Shown here one piece after another: positions 16,216 through 21,633 of a stretch of 39,215 nt of DNA. Where the stretch lies: positions 1 to 39,215 of IMG/VR virus record IMGVR_UViG_3300033145_001968, one strand, 5' to 3'. The stretch comes from a virus. Positions within the stretch are counted from its first letter, which is position 1, and every line of letters begins with the position of its first letter. Made by a program: the position numbers and the translations under genes. Under the pieces are notes generated by a model. It did not search any database, was not told the DNA's origin, and saw only the letters and a list, made by a program, of their open reading frames with translations.

Positions 16216-16470
16216 CTAACTATCAAGCATGTCGTGGCGTGTGACCCCGAAGGCCCGGTAGATTCTGCCGACGTGGGCGTTGGTGATTTCTCTGCCGGGA
16301 TGGTCGGAAAAGCGATGACCGATGGTGACGACAGAATGGCGCCCGCCTGGATCCACCGAGTGCGGACCGGTGATGACCTTATCACTTCCCTTGCCACCAC
16401 GAAGGGTGAATAGGGGCGCCTTGTTGAAGTACCGTCGAACGTGAATCCATTTGACGCGTGGCTGACTCAT
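16216..16470 (-). CDS. hicA: HicA-like toxin (mRNA interferase family)
   Basis: 84 aa, starting inside the stop of the antitoxin gene (ATGA overlap). HicA toxins are small double-stranded-RNA-binding-fold ribonucleases that cut mRNA. The pattern FTLRGGKGSDKVI followed by RHSVVTIGHRFSDHPGREITNAHVGRIYRAFGVTRHDML matches the family layout (glycine-rich loop, VVPxH strand, EI...LR.I.R..GI helix). In usual HicA the glycine-rich loop carries the catalytic histidine (GSH). Here the residue is aspartate (GSD), so activity may be altered. It is the second gene of a two-gene operon. Confidence 0.72.
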   Translation of the reverse strand: MSQPRVKWIHVRRYFNKAPLFTLRGGKGSDKVITGPHSVDPGGRHSVVTIGHRFSDHPGREITNAHVGRIYRAFGVTRHDMLDS

Positions 16471-16859
16471 GTGCAGAGCAGATCGCTGCGCAGGTCATGG
16501 GAATAGGCGGCGCGCCTCTGAGGGATGTCCTGAACGTCCGTCGGCCAACTCTTGGGCCATGGGCCGCAGACGCGTTGTGTAATCACGCTGATGATCGAGT
16601 CCGGGAGTTTCTCTGCCGATTCGGCCAGCCTCTGGATCTCCGGCGGGGCGTCCTGGCCGACCTGGACGCGCTCGTCCTTCGCCGCCTCCGCAATCAAATT
16701 CCTGACGGCTCCGACGAGGTCAACGACGGCCTCGACGATACTATCGCCCACGCCAATCTGGTCCGTGCGCAGACTGTGCGCAACCCAGCACTGATCCTCA
16801 CTGGACGGATAGACGACGACGCGGTCGTTGTCCAAGCTGGCGACTCTTTTTCCTGCCAT
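16467..16859 (-). CDS. hicB: HicB-like antitoxin
   Basis: 130 aa, first gene of the reverse-strand pair. The segment VVVYPSSEDQCWVAHSLRTDQIGVGDSIVEAVVDLVGAVRNLIAEA has the partial RNase-H-like fold pattern of HicB (VAHSLE.D..G.GDT..EAL..L). The antitoxin would bind HicA and repress the operon. I see no clear DNA-binding domain at the C-terminus, though 7-bp inverted repeats near the promoter could be an operator. Base composition is less extreme than that of phage core genes. Confidence 0.7.
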   Translation of the reverse strand: MAGKRVASLDNDRVVVYPSSEDQCWVAHSLRTDQIGVGDSIVEAVVDLVGAVRNLIAEAAKDERVQVGQDAPPEIQRLAESAEKLPDSIISVITQRVCGPWPKSWPTDVQDIPQRRAAYSHDLRSDLLCT

Positions 16860-16893
16860 GGCATCGATCCCGATTCAGTGGCGACATTGCGAA

Positions 16894-16922
16894 GGCCGGT
16901 GACCCTCGGCGAAAGACCGGCC
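16894..16922. promoter_or_regulatory. Inverted repeat at the hicBA promoter (operator candidate)
   Basis: GGCCGGT (16894-16900) and ACCGGCC (16916-16922) form a perfect 7-bp inverted repeat with 15 bp between arms, just downstream of the -10 box. This is a suitable place for autorepression by HicB or HicAB. Confidence 0.45.
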
Positions 16923-16955
16923 AGTATAATATAGCCCAGATTCTTGTCGAGTCAA
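16923..16955 (-). promoter_or_regulatory. Sigma-70-like promoter of hicBA
   Basis: On the reverse strand, -35 TTGACT (16950-16955) and -10 TATATT (16928-16933) are separated by 16 bp; an alternative -10 TATTAT gives 18 bp. The antitoxin ATG is about 65 bp downstream. Confidence 0.6.
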
Positions 16956-17169
16956 ATTTCCCCAAAGCACCACCCCCCGCCATTTACATTCTATCGGCCT
17001 CGGCGTCCGACTGGCCCAAAAAAACGGCCCGACCCTTTCCCCCACCCCAGTATGTTGTGTTGTTCTTTCGGCGACCACACTATGTAGGACACCCACTCTA
17101 CTGGTATAGACGCCGGGCCTGCAAGAAAATTCCCGACATTTTTCCTCGTCGCTCGTGGCCTGCCTCGGC
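16956..17169. other. Non-coding part of the HicBA insertion
   Basis: Together with the promoter this makes 336 bases without a gene (16860-17195). It holds homopolymer runs (aaaaaaa, cccccaccccc) and more AT than its surroundings. I found no gene, tRNA or transposase remnant in it. Confidence 0.5.
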
Positions 17170-17194
17170 GCGCCTGGTCGACGCCCTGGGGCGC
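17170..17194 (+). repeat. 25-bp direct repeat, right copy bounding the HicBA cassette
   Basis: Exact second copy of 16161-16185, 1009 bp away. After it, the sequence still reads in the frame of the gene ending at 16194, to a stop at 17208-17210, as though this copy were the original gene end. Confidence 0.92.
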
Positions 17195-17195
17195 G

Positions 17196-17414
17196 TCAGC
17201 CCCTCTTGAGGTCCTCGACGATCTTAAGAATCTTGTCGATTTTGGGCTCCCTGGCCAGAACAACCGCGACCGCCGCCCCACAGTGCCGGCAACGCGCCAC
17301 CATGTCGCCAGGACGGAAGCGACTAGCCCCGGACATCATAGACTCGGTCAAATCCACCAATTCGAGCGAATTTGGCCTCTTGCATTCAGGATTCGGACAC
17401 CTTGTGAACGCCAT
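17196..17414 (-). CDS. Small zinc-ribbon protein
   Basis: 72 aa. ATG 17414 has GGGAGAAGG just upstream; a longer upstream frame is rejected. CPNPEC near the N-terminus and CRHCG at residues about 48-52 form a four-cysteine zinc ribbon. A basic helix (EPKIDKILKIVEDLKRG) ends the protein. It could bind nucleic acid or act as an adaptor. It is last of three reverse-strand genes and converges on the late operon. Confidence 0.65.
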   Translation of the reverse strand: MAFTRCPNPECKRPNSLELVDLTESMMSGASRFRPGDMVARCRHCGAAVAVVLAREPKIDKILKIVEDLKRG

Positions 17415-17431
17415 AGCCTTCTCCCTTCCGT

Positions 17432-17638
17432 TTAGCCGTGATGCCACCAGGCCCCGACCTTGGCCAGGATGACACCCAGGCCGCCACCGAGGACGCAGAG
17501 TTGTCCGACCAGGATCACCGCGGACGACTCGGCTGCGGCCCACATGACGCCTCCAACGATCATCGACACGGCCGACAAGACCATGAGGCCCTTCCAGCGC
17601 TTGCCCGTTTTCTCGATCGTCTGCACCTGCTTGCTCAT
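17432..17638 (-). CDS. Small two-pass membrane protein
   Basis: 68 aa, ribosome site GGAGGGG eight bases before ATG. Two hydrophobic segments (residues 15-35 and 40-60) are joined by a short loop (AAAESSA), with basic residues at the N-terminus. Size and topology are compatible with a holin or with a superinfection-exclusion protein. No endolysin is next to it, so this is not assigned. Confidence 0.62.
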   Translation of the reverse strand: MSKQVQTIEKTGKRWKGLMVLSAVSMIVGGVMWAAAESSAVILVGQLCVLGGGLGVILAKVGAWWHHG

Positions 17639-17715
17639 CCGATTGGCCCCTCCAGTCTCAAGGGACGACCCGTTGCCACATCATAGAACGGGCTCCTTGG
17701 TCAATTTCCAGCGCT

Positions 17716-17925
17716 TCATATTTTCGCCACGGGAGCGACGGCCTTGTCCGCCGCCGGCGGAGCCTTCAACTTGGCCAACTCTTTTTCCAGCCGGGCGATC
17801 TTCCGCTGGAGCATACTGACGGTGGCCTTCAGCCTGGCGTTCTCGGCCTGCGCGTCGGCCGCCGCCGGCCGCGCAAAACAGGCCGTCGCAACGATCGCCA
17901 GAACAACCATCATGGTCCGCCTCAT
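17716..17925 (-). CDS. Secreted or periplasmic small coiled-coil protein
   Basis: 69 aa from ATG 17925; a TTG at 17943 is an alternative start. Residues 1-25 form a typical signal peptide with a probable AAADA cleavage site. Residues 27-54 form a leucine-heptad coiled-coil (ENARLKATVSMLQRKIARLEKEL). The end is alanine/proline/valine-rich. It would act outside the inner membrane. A spanin-like or Lpp-like role is speculative. Confidence 0.6.
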   Translation of the reverse strand: MRRTMMVVLAIVATACFARPAAADAQAENARLKATVSMLQRKIARLEKELAKLKAPPAADKAVAPVAKI

Positions 17926-17991
17926 GTTCGTGGCCCCGCTCAATGTTAATTTCTTTTTTCACAGTTGGCGCGCCTGCGCGAGCGGCGTATA

Positions 17992-18020
17992 TTACATACT
18001 GGTTCACTGCCCACTATAGA
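17992..18020 (+). promoter_or_regulatory. Candidate forward promoter before the 18104 gene
   Basis: TTACAT (17992-17997) and TATAGA (18015-18020) are spaced 17 bp. The segment 17985-18060 is AT-rich compared with the genome. It lies between diverging genes at 17925 (reverse) and 18104 (forward). Confidence 0.42.
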
Positions 18021-18103
18021 CCGCAAGCCTCGCCATGCAGCTAACATATATATATCCAGCCCCGCCTACATACCGCTTGGATTGGAGAAAGGATTCCCCT
18101 GCC

Positions 18104-18295
18104 ATGGTCGCCAACCTCGTTGTGGACGTGCCCCTGACCCAAGATTGCCGAAATCACCTGCTGACGCTGCTCTATGAATCCCGCCACCAGTGCCCACCGG
18201 AAAGGTTCCTCGCCGCCAGCGGGGCCGCCCTGGCCCTGGCCGAAAGCGGGGCCAAAATCGCCGGCACCCAGGAACGCCTGGCCCTGGCCGGTTAG
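18104..18295 (+). CDS. Small helical protein of the lysogeny region
   Basis: 63 aa, ribosome site AGAAAGGA. The sequence is helical (DCRNHLLTLLYESRHQCPPERFLAASGAALALAESGAKIAGTQERLALAG) with no recognised motif. It ends 4 bp inside the convergent reverse-strand candidate repressor. Function unknown. Confidence 0.5.
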   Translation: MVANLVVDVPLTQDCRNHLLTLLYESRHQCPPERFLAASGAALALAESGAKIAGTQERLALAG

Positions 18296-18546
18296 GGCCT
18301 TTTGTCGCCCTTCCGCGGCAGCGTTGGCTTCGCCACGTCCTCGATCCCCAGGCCGTCGGCCAGCCGCTTGCCCAGCTTGACCCGGGCCAGGATCCTCACC
18401 TGCTGGTCACGGGGAACCCGCGAGAAGGCCCGGATTGCCGCCGCCCCCACGTCGCTGACCCCGGCCCCCAATTTCTCGATAAGTGAGTCCAGAAGGGCGT
18501 TGTCCGCCGCGTCGATAAAGAGCCCTCTGCGTATCTTTTCTCCCAT
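18292..18546 (-). CDS. Ribbon-helix-helix-like candidate repressor
   Basis: 84 aa from ATG 18546; an ATG at 18555 is also possible. The N-terminal pattern IRRGLFIDAADNALLDSLIEKLGAGVSDVGAAAIRAF resembles a ribbon-helix-helix fold: one basic strand, a helix, a short turn, then a second helix. The remainder is basic. It is transcribed away from the early operon, with a strong rightward promoter in between, which is the usual place for a phage repressor. No peptidase or oligomerisation domain is present. The repressor role is inferred from fold pattern and position. Confidence 0.5.
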   Translation of the reverse strand: MGEKIRRGLFIDAADNALLDSLIEKLGAGVSDVGAAAIRAFSRVPRDQQVRILARVKLGKRLADGLGIEDVAKPTLPRKGDKRP

Positions 18547-18627
18547 GGCCCCCATTATGGCAAGAACCCCCCCGCGACCACTGAAAACTCACTCAAAAAA
18601 GATTACAAAAATCTGCTAAAAAGACTA

Positions 18628-18655
18628 TTGACACACGACACAATACGGCGATAAT
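18628..18655 (+). promoter_or_regulatory. Strong rightward early promoter
   Basis: TTGACA (18628-18633) and GATAAT (18650-18655) are spaced 16 bp, in an AT-rich stretch (18580-18660) that stands out from the GC-rich genome. Transcription would start near 18662, about 24 bases before the Cro-like gene. It probably drives the whole replication operon. Confidence 0.72.
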
Positions 18656-18685
18656 GCTGGCAGACGCACACGGAGGCAGCCAGCC

Positions 18686-18991
18686 ATGCCCAGAACCCTA
18701 CAGGATTACGTCTCTGACTCAGGCGGCCGGGGCCAGGTGGCCCCCGCCATCGACTGCCACGAGGTTTCCCTTGGCTCGTGGTGCCGGGGCAAGATGCCCA
18801 GCGACCGCATGGCCAAGCGACTGGCCGACTATTTCGGCATCACCGTGCCCGTGCTGCGGGCCGCCATCGAGGCCGGCCGCCAGAAGTCTACCCCAGGTCG
18901 GGCCTCGGGGACCCTGAATTCTGCCGGCCAGCGCCATAGCGATATGGCCCCGGCCCGCTCCGCGGCGGAAAAGGCCAGCCCGAGTGGCTAG
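18686..18991 (+). CDS. Cro-like helix-turn-helix protein
   Basis: 101 aa, ribosome site GGAGG nine bases upstream. Residues 15-60 (GQVAPAIDCHEVSLGSWCRGKMPSDRMAKRLADYFGITVPVLRAAIEAG) follow a Cro/XRE-like helix-turn-helix plan, with SLGSW..GK in the recognition-helix region. The C-terminal 35 residues look disordered. It is the first gene after the early promoter, like lambda cro, and probably tunes the lysis-lysogeny choice. A palindromic operator candidate lies in its own 3' end. Confidence 0.58.
   Translation: MPRTLQDYVSDSGGRGQVAPAIDCHEVSLGSWCRGKMPSDRMAKRLADYFGITVPVLRAAIEAGRQKSTPGRASGTLNSAGQRHSDMAPARSAAEKASPSG
18931..18946. promoter_or_regulatory. Operator candidate, copy 1
   Basis: GCGCCATAGCGATATG shares 15 of 16 bases with a second copy at 19009-19024 and contains the near-palindrome GCCATA-GCGA-TATGGC. 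It lies inside the Cro-like gene. Confidence 0.48.
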
Positions 18992-19008
18992 TATTTTTTT
19001 TGGCCGCG

Positions 19009-19024
19009 GCGCCATAGCGCTATG
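19009..19024. promoter_or_regulatory. Operator candidate, copy 2
   Basis: GCGCCATAGCGCTATG contains the perfect 12-bp palindrome CATAGCGCTATG. It lies between the Cro-like gene and the next gene, 78 bp from copy 1, and just after a run of eight T. It could be a protein-binding site for the Cro-like or ribbon-helix-helix protein. Confidence 0.52.
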
Positions 19025-19044
19025 AGATTGGAGGGTAAGCCCCC

Positions 19045-19332
19045 ATGCACCAACGGGTTCCGCAAACCACCGCTTACCGAAAAATCCGCAGCAAGGTGGT
19101 CGTACCCGCCGGGGCCACAGCCCTTCTGTACGACAAGCTGGCCGAGTGCATCGGGGCCTCGAACCTGGCCACGGCCCTGGACGTCCGGCCCGGGGCCGTC
19201 AAGCTTTCGCTGCTCAGGACCCTCGAACAGGTAATCGCCCTCACGGCCGTCGACGACCTCTGCCTGCAGGACCTGATGGTCAAGGCCCGCCAGATCGTCC
19301 GCGAGTACGGCCTGGAGGCCGAGATTGAATAG
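19045..19332 (+). CDS. Early protein of unknown function
   Basis: 95 aa, ribosome site GGAGGG. It has a basic strand (YRKIRSKVVVPAGATALLYDKLAECI) and helical segments (LATALDVRPGAVKLSLLRTLEQVIALTAVDDLCLQDLMVKARQIVREYG). It resembles small phage regulatory proteins in size, but no helix-turn-helix is convincing. It follows an operator candidate and is part of the early operon. Confidence 0.55.
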   Translation: MHQRVPQTTAYRKIRSKVVVPAGATALLYDKLAECIGASNLATALDVRPGAVKLSLLRTLEQVIALTAVDDLCLQDLMVKARQIVREYGLEAEIE

Positions 19333-19379
19333 CCAGACCGACCCGGCCGCCTGACCCGCATCGGAGAACGTCGCCGCCC

Positions 19380-20000
19380 ATGTCCCACGTCGCCGCCACA
19401 AGCCGCCAGGCCTACCTCTTTCTGCCCGACCGGAAGATCACCGGCCAGAAGCTGGCCATCCTCGAGTGCCTGGTCGCCGCCGGCCCGCTGACGCGGCTGC
19501 AGATCGCCGAGGCCACCGGCCTGGGCATCAACGCCGTGACCGGCCGCGTCGGCGACCATCCCCACGGCCTGATCGCCATGGGCCTCGCGCAGACCTGCGG
19601 CCGCATCTGCATCAACAACGACCCGCGCCGGCCCTCCTACGTCCTGTCGGCCACGGGCGCCGGCCTGGAATACATCCGCAACGGCGGCCCAATTGCGGTC
19701 GCCGACCAAGACCCTCGGACGCGTCCGACGCACCCGCCGAATGTACCGAGCCCGGACGCGACCATGGGCCCGGACCTGGCCGACTGCCCCGGCCGGGCCG
19801 GGCCCCCCTCCACTGACCAAGGCGGACGGGGCGGCCGGATTTTTTCGCCCGGCCCCGGGGGACCACCACCCCGCGGGCCGCGGACTCCTTCGCCGGCCGC
19901 CCCCAGCCTTTTTGATACCGGGACCCCGCCCCGGGCTCCCGACCAGAACCGCCGACCGGACGGCCGGCTCTCGTCTCGCCGACGGAGGACCGCCCCATGA
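19380..20000 (+). CDS. Winged-helix protein with disordered proline-rich tail
   Basis: 206 aa. Residues 20-105 fit a winged helix: KLAILECLVAAGPLTRLQIAEATGLGINAVTGRVGD, then a strand pair ending PSYVLSATGAGLEYI. The remaining 100 residues are proline-, glycine- and arginine-rich and probably disordered. It may be a transcription or replication regulator of the early operon. It overlaps the next gene by 4 bp. Confidence 0.58.
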   Translation: MSHVAATSRQAYLFLPDRKITGQKLAILECLVAAGPLTRLQIAEATGLGINAVTGRVGDHPHGLIAMGLAQTCGRICINNDPRRPSYVLSATGAGLEYIRNGGPIAVADQDPRTRPTHPPNVPSPDATMGPDLADCPGRAGPPSTDQGGRGGRIFSPGPGGPPPRGPRTPSPAAPSLFDTGTPPRAPDQNRRPDGRLSSRRRRTAP

Positions 20001-20233
20001 CCATCCGCCAGACACTGCGCGGCCTGTACGACTACGGCACCCTGGCCCTCGGCTACTACGTCGACGGGACCGACATCGAACTCATCGAACGACGCGACCG
20101 GCGAAACCGCCGCCTCCGCTGGCCGACCCATGGGCCGACCGCGAGGCCCCTGAGCGAGCGCGTTGTGATCACCACCCTATGGGTCGTCGCCGCCGCGGCC
20201 GCGGCGACGTGCCTGGCCTTCCTGCTGGGGTAG
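19997..20233 (+). CDS. Small single-pass membrane protein
   Basis: 78 aa, ATGA overlap with the winged-helix gene. The first 55 residues are charged and arginine-rich. Residues 58-77 are a hydrophobic segment (ITTLWVVAAAAAATCLAFLL). It would be a tail-anchored inner-membrane protein with a cytoplasmic basic domain. Function unknown. Confidence 0.52.
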   Translation: MTIRQTLRGLYDYGTLALGYYVDGTDIELIERRDRRNRRLRWPTHGPTARPLSERVVITTLWVVAAAAAATCLAFLLG

Positions 20234-20269
20234 CCAGGCCAAAAGAGTACCGACGTGGGAGTCGAACCT

Positions 20270-21256
20270 GTGAACCGGACCGACCTCTTCCAGCCCGGCC
20301 GATACGTCGCCCTGCCGGACGTCCTGCTGCGTCGCCCCGACCTGCGGCCCGCCGCCAAATGCGTATGGGCCGCCCTGGCCAGCCACCTGGGCCCCGACGG
20401 AACCGAGGTCTGGCCCAGCATAAACCGCCTGGCCCGCCTGACCGGCCTGCACCGCGACACCATCATCATCGCCATCGCCTCCCTCGAGCGGGCCCAACTG
20501 CTCATCGTCGATCGCACCCCGGGCCGAAGCAGCCACTACCGAATCCTGCAGCCCCAGGCCGGTCTTTTTGCCGCGGCCGACGGCTCCGCCGACCGGTCGG
20601 AAAAACCAACCGGTCGGAAAAACCGACCGGTCGGAAATCCCGACGACACCGGTCGGAAAAACCGACCACCACCAGTCGGAAATCCCGACCCCCCTATTAA
20701 GGACTGTAGTGAAGTACTGCAGGAACTACTCCCCCCCAACCCCCCCGAGGGGGCTTCTTCCGGCCACAGCCTCGACGAAACAACGGCCAGAATCGCCACC
20801 GCCTTCCAGGTTGCCTTCCGACACGGTCCGACGGCCTCCTGGACCCGGGCCATCACCAGGGAATACAACCACGGCGACCGAGCCCGCCTGGCCGCCATCG
20901 ACGCCGACGTCCTGCGGGCCACCAAGGCCCGTTGCCGCCAGGCCCATCCGCCCCGCCGCCTGAACCTGGCCCGGGTGCTGGAGACCATCGCCGAGACCAC
21001 CGAAGCCGCCGCCGCCGCCCTGGCCACCGGAAGCCGCGAGGCCCAGCGAGCCGCCGAGGCCGCAGCCGCAACCGAAGCCAGCGCCGCCGACCGGGCTCGC
21101 CGCCTGGAGACCTACCGGGCCCTGCCGCCGGAGGTCCGGGAACACTACCGAACCAAGGCCCGCGAGATGCGCTTTTCCCAGAAGCCCGAACTCGTCGAGA
21201 CCCTGGCCGCCTTCATGGCGGCGAACGACAACGCCCTTCAGGGGGCCCCGGCATGA
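20270..21256 (+). CDS. Replication initiator-like winged-helix protein (lambda O-like layout)
   Basis: 328 aa. GTG 20270 is chosen because GGGAG lies eight bases upstream; GTG 20255 has a weaker site. Residues 10-100 (YVALPDVLLRRPDLRPAAKCVWAALASHLGPDGTEVWPSINRLARLTGLHRDTIIIAIASLERAQLLIVDRTPGRSSHYRI) are a typical phage replication winged helix, as in RepO-like N-domains. A low-complexity linker encoded by five DNA iterons follows. The C-terminal 150 residues are helical and could recruit a helicase. The layout (DNA-binding domain, iterons in the linker, C-domain) recalls lambda O. It is probably the replication initiator. Confidence 0.72.
   Translation: MNRTDLFQPGRYVALPDVLLRRPDLRPAAKCVWAALASHLGPDGTEVWPSINRLARLTGLHRDTIIIAIASLERAQLLIVDRTPGRSSHYRILQPQAGLFAAADGSADRSEKPTGRKNRPVGNPDDTGRKNRPPPVGNPDPPIKDCSEVLQELLPPNPPEGASSGHSLDETTARIATAFQVAFRHGPTASWTRAITREYNHGDRARLAAIDADVLRATKARCRQAHPPRRLNLARVLETIAETTEAAAAALATGSREAQRAAEAAAATEASAADRARRLETYRALPPEVREHYRTKAREMRFSQKPELVETLAAFMAANDNALQGAPA
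20589..20685 (+). repeat. Five iterons inside the initiator gene (candidate replication origin)
   Basis: Copies of CC(G/A)GTCGGAAA(AA/T)CC lie at 20593-20607, 20610-20624, 20627-20640, 20649-20663 and 20672-20685, at spacings of 17, 17, 22 and 23 bp, near one to two helical turns. Copies 1 and 3 overlap the 12-bp palindrome CCGACCGGTCGG. A somewhat more AT-rich stretch (ctattaaggactgtagtgaag) follows. This matches the iteron-plus-AT arrangement of lambda-type origins. Confidence 0.72.
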
Positions 21257-21543
21257 CCGCCCAGCTGGAGATCTTCGGGCCGCAACCGGACGCCGTGGTC
21301 GACGTGACTCTGGCCCTCTTTGCCCGCCGCCGGCGAAGCGGAGAGGTCGACATCGCCGACCACCGCGTCCCGGCCCTGGCCGCCTGCCTCGAGGAATTCG
21401 GCCGCCCAGACGACGCCCGCCGCTGCCGGGCCCAACTACGGACCCTGATCCGCCTGGGCCACTACAGCCGGGCCATCAAGGTCGGCCGGACCACCGTCTG
21501 CATCCGCAACACCGATCCCCTGGCCTGGAGGCGGCGACTATGA
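21253..21543 (+). CDS. Small helix-rich early protein
   Basis: 96 aa, ATGA overlap with the initiator gene. It contains a winged-helix-like stretch (VDIADHRVPALAACLEEFGRPDDARRCRAQLRTLIRLGHYSRAIKVGRTTVCIRN) and could be a second DNA-binding factor acting with the initiator. No diagnostic motif is seen. Confidence 0.55.
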   Translation: MTAQLEIFGPQPDAVVDVTLALFARRRRSGEVDIADHRVPALAACLEEFGRPDDARRCRAQLRTLIRLGHYSRAIKVGRTTVCIRNTDPLAWRRRL

Positions 21544-21546
21544 CCA

Positions 21547-21624
21547 CGCGCAACAATCCCCGGTTTCCGAGCGAACCGGGTTTGACGGAGGCCGACAGCC
21601 ACCCGACAGATGCTGAGAAAGGAG
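21547..21624 (+). promoter_or_regulatory. Duplicated leader, copy 1 (before the ParB-like gene)
   Basis: About 78 bp that align with 28733-28808 at roughly 72 percent identity by hand alignment. The first 12 bases (CGCGCAACAATC) and the last block (GACAGATGCTGA...AAGGAG) are conserved. It includes a perfect 7-bp hairpin CCCGGTT/AACCGGG and the ribosome site of the next gene. Confidence 0.6.
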
Positions 21625-21633
21625 AAACGAACC

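Noticed and set aside
16458-16934. Forward frame of 158 codons opposite hicBA
   Set aside because: The reverse-strand pair has family-like patterns, a 4-bp coupling and a promoter; the forward frame has none.
20589-20685. CRISPR-like array
   Set aside because: Repeats are 14-15 bp with spacings of only 2-9 bp between copies and lie in a coding linker; iterons fit better.
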